Source of the DNA: Roseiarcus sp963783175
Lineage (GTDB): Bacteria; Pseudomonadota; Alphaproteobacteria; Rhizobiales; Beijerinckiaceae
Direction of reading: 5' to 3'
Assembly (NCBI GenBank): GCA_963783175.1
Contig: CAWANG010000026.1
Coordinates: 62,001-126,000, forward strand
DNA length: 64,000 bases
Shown: piece after piece, positions 46,493 through 55,811 of the stretch
Position numbering within the stretch: position 1 is the stretch's first letter
Layout: every line of letters starts with the position of its first letter
Position numbers and translations under genes: made by a program
Notes under the pieces: generated by a model
Seen by the model: only the letters and a program-made list of their open reading frames with translations
Told to the model about the DNA's origin: nothing
Databases searched by the model: none

Positions 46493-47098
46493 TCAGGTCA
46501 TCCGGCGTTCGCCGGAATAGACAAAGAGGTGCTTGTAGCGCCTCGGCGGATTGCGGAGCGAAAAGCCGGCCGGCGCTGCGCCGTCGGGCGCCGAGCCGGG
46601 ACGTGACGGTGGATCGAGCGCGCGCAGAGAGGTCAGCGTGATCGACCCCGCGCCCACGAACCCGATCCACGACGGCGCCGCATGGACGGCCAAGGCGCCG
46701 AGGACCCGCGAATGGGTCAATCCGTGGTGACGAAGCGGCAAGAGAATGGCCTCGACGTCGACGGCTCCAATACCGGGCGGCCGAGCCTCGGCGCCGATGA
46801 GGAACGGCTGCGCTTCGTCGGCGACGCAATGAAGGATCGAATCGAGCTCTTTGCGATCGGCGTCGCGCCAAAGCTCGAGAAAGGAGAGGCCCCTTAGCTC
46901 TTTCAAAAAAATCGCGTTGGCTCTCGATCCGGCGATGCGAAAGGGAAACCCGCGGCCCTCGTCGAAATCGAGCACGAACGTATCGGCCAGCACGCCGCGG
47001 ATCGCGCCTGGGTCGACGTCATTGCGCTCGGGCGCGCGGCGCGCTCCCCTAAGCTGGTTCCAGTACGCGTAGAGCTCCATGGTGACGGCGAGCTTCAC
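46493..47098 (-). CDS. PAS-domain (PAS_5-like) protein
   Basis: 201 residues from a GTG at 47098 with GAGGA seven bases upstream; upstream codons lack similarity. MELYAYWNQLRGARRAPERN and IRGVLADTFVLDF are the start of a PAS_5 family fold, followed by PFRIAGSRANAIFLKELRG. The family is common in Hyphomicrobiales, often beside PilZ genes as here. Probable ligand or signal sensor without an attached output domain. Confidence 0.75.
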   Translation of the reverse strand: MKLAVTMELYAYWNQLRGARRAPERNDVDPGAIRGVLADTFVLDFDEGRGFPFRIAGSRANAIFLKELRGLSFLELWRDADRKELDSILHCVADEAQPFLIGAEARPPGIGAVDVEAILLPLRHHGLTHSRVLGALAVHAAPSWIGFVGAGSITLTSLRALDPPSRPGSAPDGAAPAGFSLRNPPRRYKHLFVYSGERRMT

Positions 47099-47434
47099 TT
47101 CGAATCCTCTGCGACGCCTGTCCCGGAATGGGACCCCCGTGAGCCGTTGGCTGCGGCTTGGGTCATATGAGGCACGGACCGTGCCATTCCCGAGCGGAAA
47201 GGCGCGCACAAGCGCCGCGCGGGACATGCGCTGGCGTTTACACTAAGCTAACCCTGGAAGTGTCTGGCCGGTCCGGAATCGGCACAAGTCAATGCGTTGA
47301 CGCCGCATCGCGCCGGGTAAACGCTCAAGTCAGCGCCACGAGATTGCGCGGCGCGCAGTCCTCAGGCAATCCTGCCCCGCGAACGAGAAACGCCGCAGCC
47401 GGAATAGTTCAAAACGAGCCGGAGGGCCGAGGGC
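47099..47434. other. Intergenic region, nothing certain
   Basis: Open frames here lack recognisable domains. The end holds GGAGGGCCGAGGGC, which acts as a ribosome binding site for the short fragment at 47435. Confidence 0.35.
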
Positions 47435-47521
47435 ATGAGCAGCGAAGAGAAGAAAGACCGTTCCCATCTTCCGATGCCGAGCGCGGAACGGACCAGTCCG
47501 ATCGCTTATGACCGCTCTCAG
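47435..47521 (+). pseudogene. Possible 5' fragment of an arylsulfatase-like gene
   Basis: The ATG at 47435 follows a strong ribosome binding site and reads MSSEEKKDRSHLPMPSAE then SPIAYDRSQ. This resembles the short N-terminal leader of bacterial arylsulfatases (DRSxLPxP...YD), but the sulfatase core with its CxPSR motif is absent; the frame runs into the antisense strand of the Ldh gene. A remnant left after rearrangement is possible; chance similarity is also possible. Confidence 0.25.
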
Positions 47522-48591
47522 AAAGAAAGGTCGCGGTTGACGCCGACGCTCCGCGCCGCCGCGACGATCGAGGCCCAAGCCGCGGCGGTGAGGGGCACGC
47601 CGCTTGCCGTGCGTCTTGCGCGCTCGGCGCGCTCCGGCTCGCCGGGCGTCATGACCGCCTTGCCCGGTATCGCTTCCGCCCGCTGGAACCAATCGAGATA
47701 GCGGGCCATGTCGGCGTCGAAGACGTGCGAGGGGTCGAACTGCTTGGGGTCGAGATAGAACGAGAACATTCCGTTGGAAAATCTGCGGCCCGGCCCGGTT
47801 GCGCCATTGCCAGTGAGCGAGCCGCCGATCAGTTCGCAGATGAGCGCGAGGCCGGACCCCTTATGCTCGCCGAAGGCGCGGATTGCGCCGGCGCCGCGGC
47901 GGTGATCGCGCGGGCCGTCCGGGGTCAACGGGCCGTAGAGCAGCGCGGGATCGCCGGAGAGGGCTCCGTCCGGACCGATCAGCGCGTCCGGCGGCAGCGG
48001 CTTGCCGCCGTGGCTCGCGACATTGACCTTGCCTTCGGCGACCAGCGATGTCGCAAAGTCTAGCACGATCGGCGCGGCGCCCTCGCGCGGAATGCCGGCG
48101 CAAAAGGGCGCCGTCGACAGCCGGCGGTCCAGGCCGCCGAACGGCGCGACCAGGATCGAGCCGGCGGCATTGACGAAATGGATAGAGATCAAGCCCGCCG
48201 CGGCGGCGCGCTCCGCCCATTCGCCGACGCGGCCGACATGGCCGGAATTGCGCAGTGAGATTGCGGAAAGACCCGTCGCTCTCGCCTTTTCAACGCCGAT
48301 GTCGACGGCCATCGGCGCCATCGTCTGACCGAAGCCGAAGCGCCCGTCGACGACGCCGATGACCGGCGTATCGACAAGGCGCTCGATCGATTGGTTGGGA
48401 ATGAGATCGCCTGCGCGGACCCAATCGACGTAACGGGGCACGCGAATGACGCCGTGGCTGTCGTGGCCGGTGAGATTGGCGTCGACGAGCGAAGCGGAGA
48501 CGCGGAGCGATTCTTCGGAGCGGCAGCCGACGCGAGCGAAGATCTCGGCGCAGAAATCCGTCAGTGCGTCGGCAGGTATGTGAATCGTCAT
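47518..48591 (-). CDS. Ldh-family malate/L-lactate/ureidoglycolate dehydrogenase
   Basis: 357 residues from the ATG at 48591, which overlaps the livF-like stop by four bases. Family marks are GHDSHGVIRVPRYVDWVRAG near the N-terminus, SLRNSGHVGRVGEWAERAA, and FGEHKGSGLALICELIGG. These NAD(P)H-linked dehydrogenases act on 2-hydroxy acids or ureidoglycolate. The overlap puts it at the end of the ABC importer operon, so it probably oxidises or reduces the imported compound. Confidence 0.88.
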   Translation of the reverse strand: MTIHIPADALTDFCAEIFARVGCRSEESLRVSASLVDANLTGHDSHGVIRVPRYVDWVRAGDLIPNQSIERLVDTPVIGVVDGRFGFGQTMAPMAVDIGVEKARATGLSAISLRNSGHVGRVGEWAERAAAAGLISIHFVNAAGSILVAPFGGLDRRLSTAPFCAGIPREGAAPIVLDFATSLVAEGKVNVASHGGKPLPPDALIGPDGALSGDPALLYGPLTPDGPRDHRRGAGAIRAFGEHKGSGLALICELIGGSLTGNGATGPGRRFSNGMFSFYLDPKQFDPSHVFDADMARYLDWFQRAEAIPGKAVMTPGEPERAERARRTASGVPLTAAAWASIVAAARSVGVNRDLSF

Positions 48592-49322
48592 TGCGGCGCC
48601 TTGGCCTGCGGCCCGCCGAGATAAGCGTCGCGGATTCGCTCGTCGCTCCATAGCGTCGCAGGATCGCCGCCTGATGCAAGGCGGCCGGTCTCCAGGACAT
48701 ATCCCCAGTCGGCGACCTTGAGCGCCATATGTGCGTTCTGCTCGACCAGCAACACTGTCGTTCCCCGCTTATGAATCTCGGCGATGATCTGGAACACGCC
48801 CTGCACGATGACCGGGGCGAGGCCGAGCGAAGGCTCGTCAAGCAGCAGCAGGCGAGGCTTGGCCATCAAGCCGCGCGCGAGCGCGACCATCTGTTGCTGG
48901 CCGCCCGAAAGCGTCCAGCCGAGCGCGTCGGCGAAGCGCTGAAGATCGGGGAAGAGACCGAACATCGCATCGGCCTCGCGCCGGATCGCCGAGCTTGGCG
49001 CAGCGCCGTTCGAAGCGCCGAGCATGATGTTCTCGCGCACCGTGAGGCCGGGAAATACGCGCCGCCCCTCGGGCACATGGGCGACGCCGAGCTTGACGAT
49101 CGCGCGCGGGCCCAACCCCCCGATCGGCCTGCCGTCGAGCAGGATCGAGCCCGAGCGCGGCGCGACGAGGCCCGAGACCGCGCGCAACGTGGTCGACTTT
49201 CCCGCGCCGTTGGGTCCGAGCAGCGTGACGACGGCGCCCTCCTCGATCGCGAAAGAGACGCCGCGCAAGACCTCGATCTCGCCGTAGCTGACGCAGAGGT
49301 CTTCGATTTCGAGCAGCGCCAT
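48588..49322 (-). CDS. livF: Branched-chain amino-acid-type ABC transporter ATP-binding protein (LivF)
   Basis: 244 residues from the ATG at 49322; a GTG one codon before is possible. Walker A LLGPNGAGKSTTLRA, signature TLSGGQQQMVALARGL, Walker B PRLLLLDEPSLGLAPV. Sequence and position in the LivFGMH order define LivF. Start overlaps the LivMG stop (TGATG). Confidence 0.93.
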   Translation of the reverse strand: MALLEIEDLCVSYGEIEVLRGVSFAIEEGAVVTLLGPNGAGKSTTLRAVSGLVAPRSGSILLDGRPIGGLGPRAIVKLGVAHVPEGRRVFPGLTVRENIMLGASNGAAPSSAIRREADAMFGLFPDLQRFADALGWTLSGGQQQMVALARGLMAKPRLLLLDEPSLGLAPVIVQGVFQIIAEIHKRGTTVLLVEQNAHMALKVADWGYVLETGRLASGGDPATLWSDERIRDAYLGGPQAKAPQ

Positions 49323-51055
49323 CACGAGACTCCAAGATAAGCGGCGACGACGTCGGGCTGCCTCAGGACTTCGGCGGTCTCGCCGTCGGCGATCCGCTTG
49401 CCGAAGTTGAGAACCGTCAGATGCTTCGCCACGCCCGCAATCAAGGTCATGTCGTGATCGATGATGAGGATGGTCAACCCTTGCGCGGCAATGCGGTCGA
49501 GCAGCTCGTGCAGCGCCCGCTTCTCGCTCGAATTGAGGCCAGCGGCGGGCTCATCGAGCAGCAGCACGGTCGGATTGGCTGCCAGAGCGCGCGCAAACTC
49601 GATCAACCGCTGGTGCCCGTAGCTGAAGCTTGAGATCGTCTCGCCCGCGCGAGCGCCGAGTCCGACAAAATCGAGCGCGGCCTGGGCGCGCAGCCGCAAC
49701 GCGGTGGAGCTGGCGGCGACCAGCGTATTGCCGTCGCGTTCTGCGCCGACGACGACGTTTTCGAGCGCGGTCATCGAGCGGAAGAGCCTGATGTTCTGGA
49801 ACGTGCGCGCGAGGCCGAAGGCAGTGCGCTTATGCGGCGGCAGGCCGGTCACTTCGACGCCGTTGACAAAAATCGCGCCCGCATTCGCGCGATAGAGGCC
49901 GGTGACGATATTGAGCGTCGTCGTTTTGCCGCTGCCGTTCGGGCCGATCAACGCATGCACGCCGCCGCGACGCACTTGAAAATCGACGCCGTCGACCGCC
50001 GTCAAGCCGCCGAAATGTTTGGTGAGTCCCCTGACTTCCAAGGCGATCGAAGCGCCGGAATCAGCGGGGCGCAGCGCGAGCGGTTCGGTGGCCGCCGGAG
50101 CCGAGCGCGCTCGGCCCACGAAGCGCCGAAGGATGAAACCCCAAATGCCCTCGGGCATGAAAATGACGATAAGGATGACGGCGGCGCCGTAGATCGCAAG
50201 ATAGAGGCCTGGCACGCTCTTCAGAAACCGCAGCCATTCCGGAATCAGGATCAGGAGAGCCGTGCCGATCGCAGAACCGATCGGCGAGGCGACGCCTCCG
50301 AGCAGCGCCATCGTCAACAGCACGATCGAATCCGAGAAGGCGAACTGATCCGGGCTGACGTAGGAAAAGCCGCCCGCGAACAATCCGCCGCCGAGCCCGC
50401 CGAGGAGCGCGCAGAGGGCGAAGGCCGTGAGCTTGGTCCGGAAGACATCGACGCCCGCCGCGCCGGCGGCAAGCTCGTTGTCGCGCACCGCACGCATGGC
50501 CCGGCCGAGACGCGTGTCGGCGAGGCGCCAGACGAGATAGCCCGAGAACGCGAGCACGGCGACAACGAGCGCGAGAAAGGCTTGACCCGAAGCGAACCCC
50601 GCTGGGCGCGCAATCGAGCTCACGCCATCGGGTCCATGGGTGATGCGGGTCGCGTTGATCAGGACGACGGTCAAGATTTGCTGGAAGGAAATCGTGACCA
50701 TCGCGAGGTAATGGCCGCCGAGGCGCAGCGTCGAAACGCCGAGGCCCGCGCCCGCCGCGGTGGCGAGCGCCATTCCTCCGACGAGGCAGAGCCAGAAGGG
50801 CAGGCGATAGTCGGAGGTGCCAAGACCGACCGCGTAGGCGCCCAATGCGAAGAACGCGGCCTGCGCGAGATTGATCTGGCCGCAGAGGCCGAGCACGATC
50901 GAGAGGCCGAAGACCGCGATCGCGTATGTCGCGGCTTGCATCAGGATGTTGGCGACATAGCCGTCGGTCTTGACGGTTGCCGCGAGCGCAACTGCCGCAA
51001 CCGCGCCCAGGGCGTACAGGACCCCCCCGAGTGCGAAGGCGCGCGAGCGGCTCAT
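49322..51055 (-). CDS. Fused branched-chain amino-acid-type ABC permease and ATPase (LivM-LivG)
   Basis: 577 residues from the ATG at 51055, which overlaps the LivH stop as ATGA. The first ~310 residues are a LivM permease (VLGLCGQINLAQAAFFALGA, LRLGGHYLAMVTISFQQILT, RAMRAVRDNELAAGAAGVDV). After a linker of about 30 residues a LivG ATPase follows (LIGPNGSGKTTTLNIVTGLY, SFSYGHQRLIEFARAL, VLLLDEPAAGLNSSE). The continuous frame has no stop. Such fusions are known in this transporter family. Imports an amino acid or related acid. Confidence 0.93.
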   Translation of the reverse strand: MSRSRAFALGGVLYALGAVAAVALAATVKTDGYVANILMQAATYAIAVFGLSIVLGLCGQINLAQAAFFALGAYAVGLGTSDYRLPFWLCLVGGMALATAAGAGLGVSTLRLGGHYLAMVTISFQQILTVVLINATRITHGPDGVSSIARPAGFASGQAFLALVVAVLAFSGYLVWRLADTRLGRAMRAVRDNELAAGAAGVDVFRTKLTAFALCALLGGLGGGLFAGGFSYVSPDQFAFSDSIVLLTMALLGGVASPIGSAIGTALLILIPEWLRFLKSVPGLYLAIYGAAVILIVIFMPEGIWGFILRRFVGRARSAPAATEPLALRPADSGASIALEVRGLTKHFGGLTAVDGVDFQVRRGGVHALIGPNGSGKTTTLNIVTGLYRANAGAIFVNGVEVTGLPPHKRTAFGLARTFQNIRLFRSMTALENVVVGAERDGNTLVAASSTALRLRAQAALDFVGLGARAGETISSFSYGHQRLIEFARALAANPTVLLLDEPAAGLNSSEKRALHELLDRIAAQGLTILIIDHDMTLIAGVAKHLTVLNFGKRIADGETAEVLRQPDVVAAYLGVS

Positions 51056-51927
51056 GCCTTCTCCGCCACGCGTTCGCCGAAAATGCCTTGCGGGCGAAGG
51101 GCGAGGAAGAGAATGAGCACAAGAAATGCGAAGGCGTCCTTGAAGGGAACCGAAATATAGGCCGCGCCGAAGGTTTCGATGATTCCGATCGCGAAACCGC
51201 CGAGGATCGCTCCCGCGACGTCGCCGAAGCCGCCGATGATCGTCGCCGCAAAGGCCTTGAGCGCAATCGTCGAGCCCATCTGGATCGAGACGAAGAGAAT
51301 CGGCGCCACCAGAATGCCGGCGACGCCGCCGAGCACGGCGCTGTAGACAAACGTGATCATGATCATGGCGGCGACGGGGATGCCGAGCAGCGCCGCCATT
51401 TCCTTGTCCTGGCTCGTCGCCTGAAGCTTCTTGCCCAGGAGCGTGTGCTCGAAGAGCCAATACTGGAACCCGACCAGCGCGAGCGTGACCGCAATGACGA
51501 GGAGATATTGGCTATCGAGATAAACGGGTCCGACCTGGAACCCCGGCGTGTCCAGCCAGCCCGGCAGCACCTGCGGCTGTGGTCCGTAGAGCGCGAGCAC
51601 GGTGTTTGAGAGGAAGATCGAGGCGCCGATCGTCGAGATCAGGACCGGCAAATAGGTTCGATTTCGGAGCGGATAGTAGACGAAAAGATTGAACACGGCG
51701 CCGAGCAGCGCCATGCCTGCGATCGCGATCAGGAAGGCAAGCCAGTAGGGCCAGCCGAGATCGACCGCGAACACGACCATGAGATAAGCCGCCACCATCG
51801 AGAACTCGCCTTGGGCGAAATTGACGACGCTGGTGGCGCGGAAGATCAACACGAAGCCGAGCGCAACGAGGGCGTAGACGGCGCCGATGCCGACGCCGGC
51901 GAAAAGCAGTTGCAGAAAGAAATCCAT
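51052..51927 (-). CDS. livH: Branched-chain amino-acid-type ABC transporter permease (LivH)
   Basis: 291 residues, about eight membrane segments, with GIGAVYALVALGFVLIFRAT and VVNFAQGEFSMVAAYL at the start and GGVAGILVAPILF and GFGDVAGAILGGFAIGI later, typical of LivH. Overlaps livMG. Confidence 0.93.
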   Translation of the reverse strand: MDFFLQLLFAGVGIGAVYALVALGFVLIFRATSVVNFAQGEFSMVAAYLMVVFAVDLGWPYWLAFLIAIAGMALLGAVFNLFVYYPLRNRTYLPVLISTIGASIFLSNTVLALYGPQPQVLPGWLDTPGFQVGPVYLDSQYLLVIAVTLALVGFQYWLFEHTLLGKKLQATSQDKEMAALLGIPVAAMIMITFVYSAVLGGVAGILVAPILFVSIQMGSTIALKAFAATIIGGFGDVAGAILGGFAIGIIETFGAAYISVPFKDAFAFLVLILFLALRPQGIFGERVAEKA

Positions 51928-51945
51928 GCGGCGGGGTTCCAGATC

Positions 51946-52032
51946 CCGTCATTGCGAGGAGCGAGGCGACGAAGCAATCGAGGGGCCGCGTCACAGCCCG
52001 TGGATTGGTTTGGCTCACGCTCGCAATGACGG
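51946..52032. repeat. REP-type palindromic repeat between livH and the binding-protein gene
   Basis: CCGTCATTGCGAG at the left and CTCGCAATGACGG at the right are perfect inverted copies, with GAGCGACGAAGCAATCGA-like body and a loop. It is the classical alphaproteobacterial REP sequence. It could stabilise the upstream binding-protein mRNA relative to the transporter genes. Confidence 0.75.
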
Positions 52033-52059
52033 CGGGGGCGCTTGAGACGGCGCCGCGCT

Positions 52060-53205
52060 TCAGTCCGTGAACTCGATATGCTTGTCGAAGACGATCACGC
52101 CCTTTTCATTGCGCACGATGTTGTAGCCGTGCAGGCCGTCGCCGAACTCGTCGAAATTATATTCGCCCTCGGCGCCCTTGTAGCCCTTGGTTGACAGGAT
52201 CGCGGCGCGGATCTTGTCGGGGTCGGTCGAGCCGGCCTTGTTGATGGCGGCGCTGAGAACGCCGATCGCGTCGTAGGTCCAGGAGCTGTAATTGTCCGCC
52301 GGAGTTTTCGATACGGCGGCGTAAAGTTTCGCGAATTCCTGCGCCTCGGGGCTCGAGTCGATGGCGTAGTCGGCGACCCCATAGGTGCCCCAGAGCGCTG
52401 GGCCGGCGAGCTTCACCGCGCCGTCGACGACGATCGAGGCCGACCCTATCCAGGGCAGCGTCACGCCGAGCTGTCTCAGCTGCCGCGCGAAGATCGCGAT
52501 GTCGTTGTCGAAGGTGAAATACGAGCCGATGATGTCGGCGCCGGAGGATTTGATTGCGAGCACGACAGGCGTGAAATCCTGGTTCTGGTTCGGATAGCCC
52601 TGGTCGATCGCGACCTTGGCGCCAGCCTTGTCGAGCGACGCTGAAAGCGCCTTGAACCCGCCGGTCCCAAACGCGTCGGTCGAATGCACGATCGCCCAGT
52701 TCTTCTTGCCCAGCGTTTCCACTCCGTAGGCGGCGATCACGCGCCCCGAATAGGAATCGTTGGGTCGGAAGCGAATGAGCCAGGGATTACCCATCTTCGT
52801 CAGCGCGGGATCAGTGCCGCCAAAACAGACCGGCTTACCCGTCTTCATGATGTCGGCCGCCATGGCGTGATTCTGAGTCGAGCGGATCGAGCCGAGGAAG
52901 GCGACGATGTCGGGTTGAGCGGCGAGCTTGGAGAAGGCCAGCACCGCGCCGGGATTGGTCGTCTGGTCGTCCTCGGTGATGAGCTCAATCGGCTTTCCGA
53001 GCACGCCGCCCGACTTGTTGACCCAATCGAGCGCTATCTTGGCGCCGGTCAGCGCGTATTTGCCGCTGTCCGCGGCTGGTCCGGTGACAGGGAGCACCAT
53101 GCCGATCTTGATCGTTTCCCCCTCGGCGAGAGCGACGCGCGAGAACGCTGGCGCCGCGAGACTCGCGACGAGCCCGAGGTTTACGGACCGTCTGGTGGGC
53201 CTCAT
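52060..53205 (-). CDS. ABC transporter substrate-binding protein (LivK/amide-type)
   Basis: 381 residues. A signal with twin arginines (MRPTRRSVNLGLVASLAAPA, Tat-like) precedes the type I periplasmic fold: IKIGMVLPVTGPAADSGKYA, ELITEDDQTTNPGAV and VAFLGSIRSTQNHAMAADI. It is the first gene of the importer operon, followed by livH, livMG, livF and the Ldh dehydrogenase. Ligand unknown; the dehydrogenase hints at a hydroxy acid or ureide. Confidence 0.9.
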   Translation of the reverse strand: MRPTRRSVNLGLVASLAAPAFSRVALAEGETIKIGMVLPVTGPAADSGKYALTGAKIALDWVNKSGGVLGKPIELITEDDQTTNPGAVLAFSKLAAQPDIVAFLGSIRSTQNHAMAADIMKTGKPVCFGGTDPALTKMGNPWLIRFRPNDSYSGRVIAAYGVETLGKKNWAIVHSTDAFGTGGFKALSASLDKAGAKVAIDQGYPNQNQDFTPVVLAIKSSGADIIGSYFTFDNDIAIFARQLRQLGVTLPWIGSASIVVDGAVKLAGPALWGTYGVADYAIDSSPEAQEFAKLYAAVSKTPADNYSSWTYDAIGVLSAAINKAGSTDPDKIRAAILSTKGYKGAEGEYNFDEFGDGLHGYNIVRNEKGVIVFDKHIEFTD

Positions 53206-53467
53206 GCGTTCCTCCGCGATCTTGTTCGTGCCGATTGGCGCCGGCGAGCTTTCGCTTAGGCTGACAGCCCCCGGTTCGATGTAAGCTTGCGGAATTTAGA
53301 CGCTTCTTGCAAGCGCCGCTCGGGCAGGAGGCCGGAACGCATCCGGACCGGCGACCCGCTTGAGAAAATCGCCAGCGCCGGCCATCTTGGCCGTCGTCGG
53401 TGGCGGGACCCGGCAAATATCGGAAGCTGTGAACGGTCGGACTGCAGGCTCGAAGGGAGAAACGGAC

Positions 53468-54313
53468 ATGGTCAGTTCTCATGGCCGTTTCGTCTGGTAC
53501 GAGCTGATGACGACGGACATGGAAAGCGCCAAGGCCTTCTACGCCAACGTCGTGGGATGGAGCGCTCGCGACGCCTCGATGTCTGGCCCGCCCTATAGTC
53601 TGTTTACTATCGGAGATTTCCCCGTCACCGGGCTGATGAACCTGCCGGAGGACGCGCGGAAAACGGGTGTGACGCCGCACTGGATCGGATATGTCGGAGT
53701 CGACGACGTGGACGCTGCCGTCGACCGGACCAAGCAGCTTGGCGGAGCGGTGTACGTCCCGCCGACCGACGTCCCAAAGATCAGCCGCTTTTCGGTCGTC
53801 GCCGACCCACAAATGGCGACGCTTGCATTGGTCAGGGGCCTGAAATCCGCCCAGGCGCAGTCCGCCGACCCGGGGGCGCCGGGGCGCGTCGGCTGGCATG
53901 AGTTGCTTGCCGCCGACTGGGAGAAGGCGTTCGCTTTCTACGGCGAGTTACTCGGCTGGCAAAAAGCCGAGAGCCATACCGGCGTGATGGGCGCCTATCA
54001 GGGGTTCTCCACCGGAGGGGAGACGATCGGCGGCATGTACACCAAGCCCGCGACATTGCCGCTTCCCTTCTGGCTCTACTATTTCAACATCGGCGATGTC
54101 GAGGCGGCGGCGAAGCGCGTGGAGGCCGGTGGCGGCGAAATCGTGTATGGTCCGACCGCAGTGCCGGGGGGCGCCTGGATCGTCCACTGCATGGACCCGC
54201 AGGGCGCCATATTCGCGCTTTTGGACAAGCGCAGCCGCAAGGTTGGATATGTTTATTTCGAGCGGGTCGCGCCCCGCGCCTCCGCCGACGCGCCGAACCG
54301 CCGACGGCCTTGA
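53468..54313 (+). CDS. Two-domain VOC (glyoxalase/bleomycin resistance) family protein
   Basis: 281 residues from the ATG at 53468 with GAAGGGAG upstream. Two VOC modules: GRFVWYELMTTDMESAKAFY with ANVVGW, and VGWHELLAADWEKAFAFYGE with LLGW. Each ends with a beta strand bearing a likely metal Glu or His. Similar proteins are antibiotic or hydroxylase-like; function unknown. It is divergent from the importer and convergent with the SagB-like gene. Confidence 0.82.
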   Translation: MVSSHGRFVWYELMTTDMESAKAFYANVVGWSARDASMSGPPYSLFTIGDFPVTGLMNLPEDARKTGVTPHWIGYVGVDDVDAAVDRTKQLGGAVYVPPTDVPKISRFSVVADPQMATLALVRGLKSAQAQSADPGAPGRVGWHELLAADWEKAFAFYGELLGWQKAESHTGVMGAYQGFSTGGETIGGMYTKPATLPLPFWLYYFNIGDVEAAAKRVEAGGGEIVYGPTAVPGGAWIVHCMDPQGAIFALLDKRSRKVGYVYFERVAPRASADAPNRRRP

Positions 54314-54337
54314 GTATTTTCAATCTGACTAAGCGAA

Positions 54338-55799
54338 TCAGTCGGAAGCTTCCGGTTTCTCGCCGCGACCGAGCGCAAATTGGCCGACGGGTCCCTCGAC
54401 GTGCAATTCGATTCCCGTCATCTTTGCGAACAGTTCGATATTCGCGATTCCGATCGCGCATCCGCCGAGCCCCATGTCCGTCGCCATCAGGTAGAGGGAT
54501 TGCGTTAAGACCCCGACGTCCTTCAGGATGAGCGCATAGGCGATCGAGCTGTATTTCCATGAAATCCGGCCGAAGCGGGCCGCGATCGTGATCAGGATCT
54601 GGGGCGCAGCAGGCGCGCCCATCGCTTGTTCGGCTCCCGTCAACAGCGCTTCGAGCTCATTTGCGGGGGCGCCGATCGGCGCCAGCGCGTGAGCGCCGGC
54701 GTCGTAATGATAGAAGCCGCGCGCAAGCCCTTCGCATAGGTTGACGGCCAGATAGAGCTCGAGCCCGTAAGCAGCACCCGCCGACGGATATGGCCTGACC
54801 GTGTGACCGCCCTCGTCGAGGTCGAGCCTCGCGTCCGATCGCGACAGGACGCGCGCGGTTCGGTCAAGAAACCGCGCAAGCTCGGCGAAGCGTGATCGGT
54901 CGCTGATGATCAAAGCTGCGCGTCGAACGGCGCTCGCGCAGGAGCTTGGCGACCGGCGAGATTGCCTCCGGATTGGCCGCGGAGATCGTGCGCAGATCGA
55001 TTGTCTTCCCAGGCCAGCTCGGGCGGACGGCGGGCAGCGGGGAAACGACGCCGGCATGCGGATAGACTCCGCCCAGCGGATTGGCGTGGCGGCCTTCCGT
55101 GCTCCGCGCGTGGAACAGAAGATCATGAAAGTCCCAAAGGACGAGGCTGTGGTCACCCTCGGCCAGTCGAAGCCCACTTTCGCCAGCACCGCCGACCTTG
55201 AAAAGGATTTGGCAATCGAGGAGCAGGGCGAGAAGCTCGACCCCTGGAAATCCCTCCTGCCGGCGCAGCTTCTTGATTTGCTGCGGAGCGGAGAGCACGG
55301 CGATGGCGGTCGCAATCTTCGGATCGCAAATTTTGAACAACGCGCCGGCGCGCGGCGATTCCAGGACCATCTCGGCCCCGCGCCGTCGCATGTATGCGAA
55401 GCGCGACAGGACGAGAGCATCGGCATTGCCGAGCTCAGGCGCCTGCGGCCAATAATCGGGAACCTGCGGTTCGACGACCACTAGGTCCTCGCCGGCGCGC
55501 GAGCGGCCGAGGCGGTACTCCAATAGTCCGCGCCTCGCCAATCGCCGGACCAAGAGACCAATCTCTTTGCCGACATTCCGGCTGTCGGACGCAAACGAGC
55601 TGAGCGGCAGACCTGTGCGCAGTTCCTGCGCGCGATCCGCCGCGCCCGCGCTGAACCTTCCCAAGCCGACCGAATAGCCATTGAAGCAGGCGACGATTTC
55701 TCCGTTCGCCTGCGCTTCGAGCCTGATAGGGTCGCGGAGCCGGGCGGAAACCCTCGCCGGCGCGGCTGCTCGCACTCTCTTCGGGCCGGGAGCGCGCAA
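54338..55799 (-). pseudogene. SagB-type (TOMM) FMN dehydrogenase, one frameshift
   Basis: An N-terminal region with winged-helix-like elements (GLLVRRLARRGLLEYRLGRS) leads to the nitroreductase core, which begins LRERRSTRSFDHQRPIT. At about 54886-54890 one extra base breaks the frame; the next frame continues AELARFLDRTARV, then YPSAGAAYGLELYLAVN, FYHYDAGAHAL and MGLGGCAIGIANIELFAKMT, all typical of SagB. Corrected length is about 486 residues. The start is unclear: TTG at 55799 or GTG at 55775. SagB oxidises azolines in a peptide to azoles with FMN. Its partner lies 12 bases upstream on the same strand. Confidence 0.78.
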
Positions 55800-55811
55800 G
55801 CCGGGATCGCC

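Noticed and set aside
49832..51160. 442-residue plus-strand ORF
   Set aside because: Antisense to livMG, no domain.
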